From positions 20,652,501 to 20,716,500 of the forward strand of contig CM027385.1 in the NCBI GenBank assembly GCA_015680905.1: 64,000 bases of DNA, read 5' to 3'. The stretch comes from Coptis chinensis. Lineage: Eukaryota; Streptophyta; Magnoliopsida; Ranunculales; Ranunculaceae. This document shows, piece after piece, positions 34,785 to 46,824 of the stretch (its first letter is position 1; every line of letters begins with the position of its first letter). The notes beneath the pieces are model-generated. The model was not told the origin of the DNA and made no database searches. It saw only the letters and a list, made by a program, of their open reading frames with translations. A program made the position numbers and the translations under genes.

Positions 34785-37700
34785 ATGCACCCGACTGTTG
34801 GAAGGTCCAATCGCAAGTATATTCTAGGTTGTGAGGAGTTTGTGAACTGGGCATGGGATAATCGACCTGAAGAGTTTGGTGATGAGATTTATTGTCCATG
34901 TGTTCGATGCATTAATAAAGTGTTGAGGCCCAAAGATGTAGTTCGGGATCACATATTAAATAAGGGTATAGTACGGTCATATATCCGTTGGACCAAACAT
35001 GGAGAAGGAGATGAAGTGGATGCTCGCCATGACTCTAATAATGGTGATGATATGCACCGAATGTTGCAAGATGCATTAGGGTTTCTAGACCTAGTTGGAA
35101 CAGATAGTGACACACCAACTATTCCTATTTCTAATGAGGCTAGTTCGAGTGAGCCTTGTATGGATAAGCCAAACAAGGAGGCACAAAAGTTTTATAAATT
35201 GTTGAAGGAGGCTGAGACACCACTGTATCCTGGTTCTACTAAAGCTTCAAAATTATCTTTCCTTGTTCGCTTGCTTCATGTAAAGTGTCTAAATGGTTGG
35301 AGTAACCATTCATTTGACATGTTGCTTCAAGTGTTAAACGAGTCACTTCCTAATGAAATCAATATGCCAAAGAATCATTATGAATCAAAAAAGCAACTTT
35401 GGGACCTTGGTTTGGAGTGCATTAAGATAGACGCTTGTCCAAATGATTGTATGCTGTATTGGAAGGATAATAAGCCAATCGAGGACAAGGATGAATGCGA
35501 TATATGTGGTCAGTCAAGGTGGGAACTTACTCCATCTGTGACTGATGAGGAAGGAAGTAATTCTACTGTGAAACACAAGAAAAAAGCTGCAAAAGTCTTA
35601 AGATATTTTCTGTTAAAGCCGAGGCTTCAGAGATTATTTATGTGCTCAAAAACATTGAAGGACATGAGGTGGCATGCAGATTGTCGTAGCAAGGATGGAG
35701 CATTAAGGCATCCAGCTGATTCTGAGGCATGGAAACACTTGGACGAAAGATATCCTTCTTTCGTTTTGGAACCTCGCAATGTTAGGCTTGGTTTGGCCAG
35801 TGATGGTTTTAGCCCCTTTGGTAGTCTTAGCACTATGCATAGCACATGGCCTGTGGTTCTTGTTCCATATAATCTGCCACCATGGATGTGCATGAAGCAG
35901 CCTTATTTTAGCTTGTCACTGCTTATTCCTGGCCCTAGCAGTCCTGGGAATAACATTGATGTGTACTTGCGACCTTTAGTCGATGAGTTGAAAGAGTTGT
36001 TGACGAAAGGAGTCGAGACATATGATGCATATTCCAAACAGAATTTTCAGATGCATGTAGCTGTTTTATGGACAATTAATGACTTTCCAGCCTTTGCCAA
36101 CTTGTCAGGATGGAGCACCAAAGGCCAACTTGTGTGTCCTTGCCATGAGAAGACTTGTTCAAAAAGATTGCAGCACGGTATGAAGTTTTGTTATATGGGA
36201 AGTTGTCAATTCCTACCACTTAATCATCCATATCGAAGGAACAAAAGTTCCTTTGATAACACTATTGAACTGAGGACTGCCCCAAAACCACTAAGTGGAA
36301 CTGAGGTTCTTGAGCAATTCAGTGGGTATGAGCAAGTCACATTCGGCAAGCCAGTGCTCGATAAGTCCGGTCAAAAGAGAAAACGGGAAGATAATTTGCC
36401 GCATAACCGAAGAAAAAATCAAGATATTTTTGAACTCCCTTATTGGAAAGACCTTCATTTGCCGCACAATCTTGATGTTATGCACATTGAAAAGAACAAT
36501 AGCGAGAGTTGGCTTGGGACATTGTTAAATTTAGAGAAGAAAACAAAGGACAGCTTGAAGGCCCGGCAAGATTTGGTGTTGATGGGAATTCGAAAATCAC
36601 TTCACCCTATACCAAAAGCTGGCAACAAATACTACCTACCCCCTGCCCAGTACACATTGTCTTTGCAAGAGAAGAGGAAGCTTTGTCAATTTTTGAAAGA
36701 TGTAAAGGTTCCCGATAATTATTCATCCAATATTTCACGCCGTGTTCAGGTTAAAGAAACCAAGATACATGGCCTGAAAAGTCATGATTGGCATGTTCTA
36801 ATGCAACAACTACTTCCAGTTGCAGCACGTGGAATTCTACCCAAGGAACTAACAATGGTTTTGGTTGAGTTGTCCAATTTCTACAAGCAATTGTGTTCTA
36901 AAGTGTTATGGGTTGAAGAGTTGGAGCATCTAGAGTATAGTATTGTTGTGACTCTTTGCAAAATGGAAATGATTTTTCCTCTAGCATTTTTTGATGTTAT
37001 GGTTCACCTACCAATGCATTTAGCTGGTGAAGCCAAGCTTGCTGGACCAGTGTTTTATCGATGGATGTATGCGATCGAAAGGTAAGTGAAGACAATATGA
37101 AAGATCAATTTGTTTTCTTCCTAGGTAACATATATACTTATATTTATGTTTCTTTTTATATGTATATATAGGTATTTGTATAAGCTTAAAAAGTATGTGC
37201 GCAACAAAAGTCGCCCAGAGGGTTCAATTGCGGAAGGGTATCTTGCTGATGAGTGTTTGACATTTTGCTCGATGTACTTAGATGGTGGGGTAGAGACAAG
37301 GTTTAATCGACAAGGGAGGAATGATGATTGTGAAGATGTAGAATCAGATGGAAAGTTTTCAATATTTGCTGGAAGCACTCGTCCTTTAGGGAAAGGAACC
37401 TTGAGGAATCTAACTAACGAAGAGTGGGAACAAGCTCGTTTGTACGTGCTAATGAACTGCAAAGAAGTGAGGCCGTTTGTTGAGTACAACAAACTTCTCT
37501 TTTCTATTTAAAAGAAATTATCTATGTTTGAATCACATATATGTTCATTATAATAAAAATGGTCTATTGTACAGGAAACACAAACAAATGATTAAGGATG
37601 ACCATGGGCGCCGCATAAGTGCTAGGAACTTGGACCGTATTCATAATGAGAGATTTGGTAGCTGGTTTGAAAACCATGTATGTGGTAGTCGACTAGTCGT

Positions 37701-38510
37701 AGTATGTTTTATTAAGTATAATCATATTTATTGGTTTCATTTAGACGTGTTAATTTGTTTTCTTATCTAAATAGGTTCAACAAATGAAAAGAGATGGTGA
37801 GTTGGTCAGTGAGCAACTTGATATGTTATCCTTTGGTCCTACCCGATTTGCCACCTGTTTTAGAGGGTGCATTGCAAATGGATATAGGTTTCACACAAAA
37901 GATCTCGAGATGCAAAGAAAAACTCAAAATCATGGAGTTTTTGTATCTGCAGAAACCTCAATGATATATGAATCCTGTTATAGGGAGTGTCGGTTATTAT
38001 GGTATCCTAAATGATATAGTGGAGCTTCGTTATGGCAGTGGGAATCGAGTGTTTATGTTTAAATGTGATTGGTTTGATGGCTTGAGCCGTGGTGGAGTGA
38101 AACAAGATGAATATGGTTTCACCACTGTGAATTTCACACGAACCTTAGCTACCAATGAACCTTTTATTCTTGCATCTCAAGCACAACAAGTTTTTTATCT
38201 TAGAGATAATTTGGATGAAAATTGGCGAGTTGTGTTGAAAACACAACCAAGGGACTTATATGATATGGGGTCAGAGGTTGAGCCAATCCAAGATAACCCA
38301 TCGTGCACACACCAAAATGCAAGTAATCCAGTTGAGAACACAGACTCCATTGAAAGCTGGACTAGGAATGAGGTTGAAGGAATTAAAGTTGTTTCCAATA
38401 CTGTTGAAAGAGAACAAGACTTCATTGATGATAATGAATGTGACGAAGACTTAAGTGAGGATAGTGATTATGATGATGACTTCATTAATAATAGTGATCC
38501 AGATTATTGA
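34785..38510 (+). pseudogene. CACTA transposase, TNP2 (TNPD-like) gene
   Basis: Exon 1 (34785-37081, 766 codons) has the transposase-associated domain at residues 1-75 (CEEFVNWAWDNRP, CPCVRCINK). The tnp2 domain follows (LGLASDGFSPFGSL, VLWTINDFPAFANLSGWSTKG, CPCHEKTCSKRL) with candidate catalytic Asp residues in ASDGF and INDFPA, then HNLDVMHIEKNN. The DUF4218 part (KSHDWHVLMQQLLPVAARGI) crosses GT-AG introns: exon 2 37172-37483, exon 3 37575-37677, exon 4 from 37775. The DUF4216 part (GSVGYYGILNDIVELRY) lies at 37968-38510 in another frame, so one frameshift near 37960 probably breaks the C-terminus. The enzyme would bind the TIRs and cut and rejoin the element. Confidence 0.88.
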
Positions 38511-38721
38511 TGTGTGGAGTGTGATTTAATTTAGTTTTAGTGTTGCTAAGTATGACATTGGGTGTATGCATCTTTATTAAGACCGGCGTATTCAATTTGT
38601 TATGAATGCTCTCTCTTGATAGTTTATTAATTTGATTGATGTTTCTTTTCTTATGAGTGCGTTTATTAGTCACGTTGGGCATTCCTTTAATTTTCTTGTA
38701 TAACATAGATAAGTGCATGCA

Positions 38722-40765
38722 ATGGTAAAAAGACGACGAGAAGATCCAAATGGCGATGAGAATGGTAAGATTTGCAACTGATTTTTGAATTCTTAGGTTT
38801 TTAACTATTGAGTAATATCTAACTCATATTATTTGTTGTGCTGATATCTATATTTAACATTCTAAATAGGTGGGAAATGGGTTAGAGGCACTTCTACCCT
38901 TCCTAAGGTTTTTAATAACCCATCTAGTTCGAAGTTGAAACTGACTTGGAATGGCAATAATCAACCTGATGGACCAGATACACATCCAAACTTGTTTGCA
39001 GAATCTATGGGAGTATTAATGACATCATCATATCGCATCGATTTAATTGGACTAAATATTGGGAGCAACAAGGTGGAGATGATAAATTATGGCTATGGAA
39101 CACGCTTAAGGTAAATGTAATAACCCTGAATTTACCCTCGAGACTAATTCGCGCTTTTCTTGTATGCTTAGGATTAGTATGGTGAGTAGCATGTGTAAGA
39201 GATCCATCTGCATTAATTAACTTCCCCATTCTCATCTATTGCAATACCACCATAGCCATGACCACCAGATCCTTCTCCAAGTTGCAAGTTTTAATAGTCT
39301 ATGAACTGGAACCCTTAGATTTTTTAAGGTACGTAGATTAATAGTCTTAAAGACTCTCATCCACTCCCTGTTGGTATTGATCGATAGTATTGAAAGTAAT
39401 ACATAAATGATGTTTAAAGAATAATAAGGTAAAAATGAGCTGCCACATCTTCTATTAGTCATTATAGTAACATTATCTTAAGTAAGGTATTAAGTGTAAT
39501 GTGTTGATTATATTGTGCAAGTTATCCCTACGCGGTCCCTGCCTTGTCCCTCGATTGGTTTTATTTACTCAATAAAGTGCCACCACCTGACTTGGTTTTA
39601 TTTAGAGTTTGATTGCAACTTGTAGTCAGTATCCATGTATGCCACCATTGTGATTTTGTTCTAGGCCAGGTATCAAGGTTCTAGGTTTGGCTGTTTATAT
39701 ACACCATGATATATTGTACATATTTGCACCGTGTTTTAGGATTCGTGGGAGCTTGATGAGAGCAAGAAAGAAACTACTTTGGGTCGAATTGCCTCAGATG
39801 AATTCAGAAATAAGAAGACTAAATGGAAAAAGAATTTCTATTCACGCTACACGACATATGAAGAGCGATAAGCGACAAACCGAAAGCAGCTATATCACAA
39901 CAAGAATGGGTCAATCTTGTGCGGTTCGGGATAGTCCCGAAAGCATCAAGTATGAAGAACTTTAGTGTTCCATTTGAAATAGTTTTCACAACTTATATAT
40001 TATTTTTGTTTTCTGTGTATCTAGGTAATTTCTCAGAGGAACAAGCGTAATCGTTCTAAGCAAATAGCAAAGCATACTAGTGGTCGAAAAGGTTTTTCGG
40101 AAATGAGAGTACAAATTGTATGATATTTATTGTTGTCTCTGTTGTGAACTTACATTTTCAGATTGGCTTATAAGAAATAAGTCAAATAACAATTTGATTG
40201 TGTCTGGACAGATTCGGGAGGAAGGTGCACCCCCATCTCAAGGAGACTTCTTTGTGCTATCCCATACAAGTCGGAAGACAAATGATGCACTTGATAGACA
40301 ATCAAGAGAGTATATAGTAAGTGAAAATTCAAATCTAATAATGATGTTAAGTGAATATAATAAATGGTTTTCTTCTTACATATATTAATTCGATTTGCAA
40401 TATAGGAAAAAATGAAAGAGTTAGCTGGAAGAGATGAAAATGGAAATCAACAACCCCTTTCGGATGAAATCTACAGGCAAGTTATGCCACGTGAGCGACA
40501 TGGGTGTGTGAGGTTGATGGGTCGTGGTGTGACACCGACTAGTTATTTTGGCTCTCAAGCATCATCCCATGGTACAACTTTTGATCGTGTTGTTGAATTG
40601 GAAAATGAGATGGCTGAAATGCGAAGGGTAGCACAAGAAAAAGAGGAGGAAAGGCAACGTGAGCTTGATGAGATAAATAGAGGGTTCAATGCACGATATG
40701 AAGCGATGGAAGCTCGATTTATGGAAACACTAATGCAGAGAACTTCCCTCTTTAGAATGTTGTAA
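38722..40765 (+). CDS. CACTA second gene, Ptta/En/Spm-type (TNP1/TNPA-like)
   Basis: This spliced gene lies downstream of the transposase. Exon 1 starts at ATG 38722 (MVKRRREDPNGDEN) and ends at a GTAAGA donor near 38766. Exon 2 runs 38870-39111 (GKWVRGTSTLPKVFNN). A middle exon near 39741-39950 has ASDEFRNKKTKWKKNFYSRY and PKAAISQQEWVNLV in one frame. A small exon near 40026-40116 has RNKRNRSKQIAKHTSGRKGF, the hallmark of this family. Later exons have GAPPSQGDFFVLSHTSRKT (40213-40316) and a C-terminal coiled coil (40407-40765; MAEMRRVAQEKEEERQREL). Plant En/Spm proteins of this type bind subterminal repeats. The frame is partly broken in the middle; exon edges are approximate. Confidence 0.75.
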
Positions 40766-43700
40766 GTTAAACTTGTTATGTCTTGCTACCTCTAATTCTT
40801 TGTGTCCACTTCTAAAAAAAAAAGGCTTGTTGTGTCATTTTAAAAGTGACACAAGTCAATTGTGTCAGTTTTGGAATGAATTTGAAACCGACATAAGTAC
40901 CGCTGACACAATAAGTTTAACAAAAACCAACACATCAAGACTTTGTTGTGTCGGATTTGGATTACCAAAACAACCTCACTAGATGATAAAACCGACACAT
41001 CAGGGTTGATGGTTTTGTTAAGATTGTTCTGGTGGTAATGTGGAGATGTATGTATGTTAGTTGCATTGTATAAGTTGTGTATTAGGGTTTCTGGAATAGT
41101 GTTTGTATATTTATAGTTTTCTTCTTATTCGAGAATTGGTTACTTGACTTAACTGGCATTGGTCGAGATGGTTAAGTAGCTGGTTCTACGAATCAGTATA
41201 TCTTTTAGTAGTTGAATTTACGACTGAGGTATGAGGTTTTATATTTGGTTTGGATGTATTCTTATTAAAATTTCAAGTTATGACAGGTTTTATGTTTATG
41301 AAATGTCGATAATACAGAGGAGATTCTGTCGAAATTTTTACTATATATGCACTTTATTTACATTCCTTTAGATTTTCATCTATTTTTGGTGTTGTCCACA
41401 TTCACATGGCTGCTTTTATACAAACTCTATTTTTAGGGTTTAACATTTTTTTTTTCTTTTGTGTAGAGATGAACAAGATGAATACTAGTATTGGAATTGA
41501 TGACCCGCGTTTTTTGCATACTTGAATTTGGTTGGATAAGCATCATTGGAGCAATGCTAAAGTTTTTTGTTTTTGCGGATTGGAAGCGGCCATTATATCG
41601 GACTAGTTATAAATTCTTTTGTAGATTGGAAACTTGTGAAGGTTTTTAGATTATGGTATTGGCCAAGTTTAACGTGATGTAATGAATTTGACGTTGAATG
41701 TTATTTATTTGTTTTGGTCGATATTTGGTTAATTAAGTATGTTTCTTATTATTTATTTATGAAGCTTGCTGAGATATAGGTTCAAATTGAAATGATTTGA
41801 ACAGGTGCAAAATTGAAAATATGTGCCTTTAAAAAAACCACATTTAGCAGCGGCATTGGTTGCAGCGAGATGTAGTTATAGAGTCTACTGGAGAATTTTT
41901 TTGTGGCAGCCACCCCTGCAGCTAAAGATATTTAAAAAGTTTTGGCAAATTCAAAATTTTCAAACTTTTTTGTGGCAGCCACTCCCGCAGCTAAAGATAT
42001 TTGAAAAGTTTTGGCAAATTCAAAATTTTCAAACTTTTTGTGGCGGCCAAGCCATGGCAACACATATTTTGATTTTCTTTTCTTTTTTATTTTTTTATAA
42101 TTCAAAAAACATTTTGCCGCGGTAACTCTCCTGTGGCAAGAGATTAATTTTAGCCACGGGTGCACCTTTTCCGTGGCAAAAGATATTTTGTGACACCAAA
42201 TAGTGCCTCGGGCGTGGCAAGAAGTTTTGTCGTGGCAAAAAGCATTTTGTGGTGGTTTTGGGTACTTTTGGCCACGGCCGGCGGCCGCGGCAAAAAGCCT
42301 TATTTTTACTAGTTTTCAGTAACTTGACTTAATAAACTGACATTCGATATATTAAGCACAGAGAGATCCACAAGCATATAATATGGAGTCAATAAATGCT
42401 GACACGTAATTTGGGATTAGGGAGGTAGTACAACAATGGCCTTTAGTGGAATAAGCCATTTGTTGACGGACTTGGGCCGTGTGTTCTGGGCGAACATGGG
42501 AAGCCCAAGCCCGACAGGAGGCCCAACCCTAATTTCTCCTCATGGTCCCTGTTGTAGCCTATAAATAGAATCTTTTTTTCTCTTGGCTGAAATCACTATT
42601 AACTGGATTGAAAAGAGAGGCAAGGAAAGATAGATCCAAAATTGGATCTAGCTTTGTGAGAAAGAAGGGGGTTAGTGTATCATTGCCCACACAACGTCCA
42701 ATCTATTGAAAGGAATACAACAGAAGATCAAGGGGGTTGATTGTTGATTTGATTTCATAGCTATTAGATTCTCAGAGTTATCACAGCCGATTCAAAGGTA
42801 TGTTTTCTATCCAAAACCGTGAACCCCATTAATTCCACTGCGCGTGGGTTTTCGCGGTTTGTAGAAATTTGCATTCTGAAATAACGGTTCCTACAACATC
42901 TTCCCTTTGGCTTCGTGAAAAGGAGAAAGACTCTACAGATCATCATGGTGGCTATAGAGCTAAAGTTGTCAGTGATGCCCACCCTCTTTCTTCTGTCAAA
43001 CATTTCTAATTGTCCTCTTACTTCTACAGACTCAGCTTTACGGGATCCTAATGTAGCTTCTGCTATGTTTCACGGGGCTCACCTCCTAATTGATTTGGCT
43101 TATGTCATTGATTGTCTCATCGCGGATCATTGCACTTCTCTCTACCAAAGCCTAGAACGTGTAAGTATCCTTCTTTATTCCTAGCTTATGACGGATGACT
43201 CTCCTACTTCAAAAGCAGCTTCACTTTCCATTTCTTGTTATAGCATGAGAATAGACTGTTAGTTAGCAGCTTTGCTCCTAAGCAGGTGTTGCACGTCAAT
43301 AACATTGATCTTAGATGCCAATACTAATTCATTTTCAACCAACCCACCTATTGCCACAACAATTTGAAGAGTATTCAGTAACTGAATATACATATAATAC
43401 ATTCAGATTCACTTATTATAATCTCATTTCATAAAGTAGTAAACCAAATCCATACTACTAACAATTGCATGCGGACTTCAAATTGATTTCAATGTTAAAC
43501 AGTGCTTTTTTGCAGCCTGATTTCAACAAACTCCTTGCAACACAACTCACCATATTAAGTAAGTCTATTCACTACGAAGTTTTAGGATATCATTTCATTA
43601 CAGTCGATATACATATCATACATCTATCCAGCTTGGTGCTTTCTACCATCTTTGAAGTTGTTATACTATATCCTCTTGGCCATGATTTGTTTTAAGGAAT

Positions 43701-45220
43701 CATCTAGTGCACTATTACTCATTTCATCACGATCCCTTATTGTTCAAAGACCCTATAATGCATTCCTTAGTAATATTATAATTTATAGAATAACCCAATG
43801 TGTATATCCGCTGCACTCGGTCCTAACATCCTCCGTTTCATTACACATTCGCATTGTTTTGTCTACTACTTATATTTATTTTGTCTGCAGGCATCTTTGG
43901 ATTCTCTACACCTTGTTCGTGCTTTCAATCTCTACTCTAGCCAGGGTTGAAGGATGAAGGCGGAGCTTTACGGTGTTGATGGTCAGTCTGGCCTTCGCGC
44001 CAAATGCGACTAGCTCCTTGTTGAAAGGGACGCTGCTCGACTCGAGATCGAGGCTTTGCGCACGCTTTAGCCGTTAAGCAGGTCCGCAAAGAATTAACAG
44101 GTCCGAAAAAGTTAGTCCTAGCTCCACGGCCCTCTCCTATGGATTCCATTCCGCCTTCCCTTGTTAATGTCGAACCTTTCCCAAACCCCTTCGTGCTCCC
44201 CCAAGAGACGTCTACTAATGCGATTGAGGAATTGTCCACCGCGCTAAATGTTGTTCCAGAACCCCTGACCGTGGTTGATACTATCCAGGAACCCTCGTCC
44301 GCGATGGGGACAGGCGAAGATGATCCAGCTCAAGTTTAATTTCTATTATGGGGCTCTACTAACGGTGTTTATTTTGAATTTCGAGTTCAACTTAGATTAT
44401 GTTCGCATTTACTTTTTTCTTTTGGCCATCGTGTATTTCCTGGTAGTCCAGGCATGTCGGTCTCTTTTGCCTGTTTAAGTTGCCACTCTTGAACGTCTTT
44501 AGATGTATAAGTCTCTTGTTTGTCTATACTTATTTCCCTGTTGTGCCCCCTAGTTTTTAGTGTGGTTTCGATATGTATGAAACCGGTGAAAACTACTTCA
44601 CCAACATTTTGTTCTTCCTTACTTTGCTTAATATTGGGCTCATCGTGAAGCCACTTCAATGCACCTAACACATTGGCTTGAAATTTAACCTTCAACTTTG
44701 AATTTTAACGTGGTTATACTGATTCTCTTGTTTGTGTCCTATGAAGCTGGGATGGGTCTATGTTTCTCCTTGTACCTTCTTTCTTGATTTGTGCTGAGAA
44801 ACTTGGCATTAAAATTTTTGTGCATGCCTCTTTCATTTGATACAGCAGAATCCATACCGTGGATCCTCAAGACTTTGTTGATTCATTAGTATCGTTTCAA
44901 TGATGATATCATCATGAACCTGCTTTGTTACGTGATTAATATTCGTTTTATAACTTTAACGTTATATCTATATCCCTTTTGTGCTTCTTTTACAAATGCA
45001 TTGCAATGTCTCTGCAATTCTTTTAGTCTATTTGAAAAACATCTTTCTCTGCGACAATAACTCTATGATGCATTGTGCATGTTGCAACAATAACTCTTTG
45101 ACCTTGCGTTCATATATTGTTTTCTTATTTAGGATAGCCCATTCTGTCAACTCCTTACACCCATTCTAACTCTCCACGGACTCGTACTATTTGCTTCTGT
45201 TTTTATTTTGGGTTGACTCC

Positions 45221-45777
45221 TCAGACAACTAATATATGCCCCTAGACTGCCGAGTCTGGGGACAACCAATATCCGCTTTCAGTTTTGATTTGAATTGGCT
45301 TTCCATGCCACATTCAGGGACAACTATTATTTGCCCTTAGTTTCGTTTTGGACCGGTTTGCCATACCAGTCCGGGACAACTAATATCTGCCCCCAGTTTC
45401 ATTTTGGATTGGTTCGCCATACCGGTCCGGGACAACTACTATCTACCCCAGTTTCGTTTTGGACCGGTTCGCCATACCGGGTCCGGGACAATTAATATCT
45501 GCCCTAGTTTCGTTTTGGACCAGTTCACCATACCAACTAGTATCTGCCCCAGTTTCATTTTGGACCGGTTTGCCATACCGGGTCTGGGACAACTACTATC
45601 TGCCCCAGTTTCGTTTTGGACTGGTTCGCCATACTGGGTCCGGGACAATTAATATCTACCCCAGTTTTGTTTTAGACCGATTCACCATACCGGGTCCGGG
45701 ATAACTAATATCTGCCCCAGTTTCGTTTTGGACCGGTTCGCCATATTGGGTCCGGGACAACTAATATCTGCCCCAGT
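45221..45777. repeat. Tandem array, about 9-10 units of 56 bp
   Basis: Units begin GGGACAACTAATATCTGCCC, continue with AGTTTCGTTTTGGACC and end GGTTCGCCATACCGGGTCC. They are repeated in the same direction with substitutions; one unit is shortened near 45538. The array lies in the 3' part of the Tat-type element on its minus strand, after the second RNase H. Tandem arrays in the 3' region are known in Tat-lineage elements. Confidence 0.92.
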
Positions 45778-46255
45778 TATAACCGATTTACAATTACTAT
45801 TATACCTACTCAGCTGTGACCCAAAATAAACATTATATCAATATTTTGCTGCATTTACATAATCAAAAATTCATTACATATAAACTTTTTCAACAACCTT
45901 ATTCACAAGGCCATCTGCCATATTCAACTCATATAAATATTTCACCAACCGCGAGCATCTAGTTGTGAACCCTCCATTGACTTGGCAAACTACCAAATTC
46001 GAATCTATGTAAACTGTTAACTCTGTGACTCCTACCTTCTCCGCCAACTCCAGCCCTGCTAATACTGCTTCGTACTCTGTTTCATTATTAGATGCATTGA
46101 ATCCAAGTTTCATAGAAAGCTCTAACCTTGTGTTCTCTGGAGTAACCAGCACAACGCCAACTCCATTCCTAGTATCAACAGATGATTCGTCCGTGAACAC
46201 TCTCCAGCCATTATTTTTGTTCCAAGGGTCATTTTTGTCCGCAGTCTCTCTGGCT
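45778..46255 (-). pseudogene. Second (additional) RNase H of Tat-type element
   Basis: The minus-strand ORF 46200-45874 begins FTDESSVDTRNGVGVVLV (first catalytic Asp), has NNETEYEAVLAGLELA (Glu) and VYIDSNLVVCQVNG (Asp), an archaeal/plant-type RNase H fold. It follows the Ty3 RNase H region in the order known for Tat/Ogre elements. It ends at 45874, and no integrase follows. Confidence 0.82.
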
Positions 46256-46822
46256 TAAGCTTTGATTTCCATGTCCTCACCCCATGTTGGGTCCTCCGTG
46301 GGGAATTCTGCTAAAAATTCGGGCACTGCTTGAGCCTTCTTTGCGGTCCTGGCTTGGTATTCTATCTCATATGGACCCAACAACACAGCCCACTTGAGCA
46401 TTCTCCCTGATTTTTCTGCTTTTAGAACCTGCTTAGGCAAATTAGTCACGACAATAACCGAATGAGATTCAATAAAAAGGGTTTAATTTCAGTGCAGAGA
46501 ATACTAGCGCAAGAGCAATTCCCTCTATCCTGGTGTATCTTGTCTCCGCATCCAACAATGTTTTACTTTGGAAGTACACTGGATACTCTACTCCATTCCT
46601 GTCTTTTGGGCATTCTTTGTTGACATCTGTGAAGTCCACACACATGCGCACCTTGCCATTCTTGTTCTTACTCAAAAATTCTATCAGCTCTTTTTTCCAT
46701 GCCTTTGGTAACAATAATCCTACAGCCGTAAGCTTTTCCTCCTCTATTTCATCCAAGTTAAGCATTTCTACCTCCTCCATTGCCTTGGAGTCTTTCTGCG
46801 GTATAGGTGTGTCCGCGGACAA
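46255..46822 (-). pseudogene. RT start fused by deletion to RNase H (Tat-type element)
   Basis: The minus-strand frame 46822-46469 reads RMCVDFTDVNKECPKD, an early RT motif, and then passes directly into NGVEYPVYFQSKTLLDAETR and RIEGIALALVFSALKL, which is RNase H. The RT palm with its YxDD box is missing, so a deletion near 46610 removed most of RT. A frame shift near 46460 leads to LLGPYEIEYQARTAKKAQA and EFLAEFPTE (46449-46255), the end of RNase H. Confidence 0.85.
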
Positions 46823-46824
46823 CC

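Larger units (their letters stand above)
32064..42314 (+). mobile_element. CACTA (En/Spm) DNA transposon, 10.25 kb
   Basis: The left end reads CACTACCAAAAAAAGGGCTT. The right end, reversed, reads AACTAGTAAAAATAAGGCTT, so the last base of the right CACTA has changed (C to A). The subterminal regions carry repeated motifs in both orientations (GTGGCAAAAAG, GCGGCCA, CTCTAGCCTCGGGATTA twice near 32210-32272, and a 72-bp direct duplication at 41897-42040). Two genes typical of the class lie inside. No clean 3-bp target duplication is left (left ACT; right flank TTC). Confidence 0.9.
31381..42895 (+). repeat. Solo LTR, family A, interrupted by CACTA element
   Basis: The LTR is in two parts, 31381-32063 and about 42315-42895, which together match the 1262-bp LTR at 23946-25207. 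It starts TGATAGGG, ends TTCCTACA and is flanked by the perfect duplication ACATC (31376-31380 and 42896-42900). The TATA box is at 42560-42567. Confidence 0.92.
31115..44490 (+). pseudogene. Antisense (plus-strand) spliced gene remnant inside the Tat element
   Basis: Across the inserted solo LTR (31381-42895), plus-strand sequence looks coding and spliced. 42896-43160 reads LTSTDSALRDPNVASAMFHG and LIDLAYVIDCLIADHCTSLY, then LER at a GTAAGT donor (about 43160). After a TCTGCAG acceptor near 43891, ASLDSLHLVRAFNLYSSQG and then LLVERDAARLEIEALRTL (helical) follow. Pro-rich LAPRPSPMDSIPPSLVN runs to a stop near 44339. Several stops and shifts are present. Tat-lineage elements such as Grande and Retand are known to carry extra antisense ORFs before the 3' LTR, and this fits that position. 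The function is unknown and the limits are approximate. Confidence 0.5.

Noticed and set aside
32061..42317. A 3-bp target duplication for the CACTA element
   Set aside because: Left ACT and right TTC do not match, and the uninterrupted relative at 24630 does not resolve it. Probably eroded.
45439..45704. Four overlapping ORFs in the tandem array (45404-45652, 45439-45648, 45459-45704, 45295-45495)
   Set aside because: They are translations of the 56-bp repeat in several frames; open only because the unit lacks stops.
45221..45777. Regular repeats that could be taken for a CRISPR array
   Set aside because: Units abut directly without unique spacers, diverge by substitution, and lie inside a plant retrotransposon.
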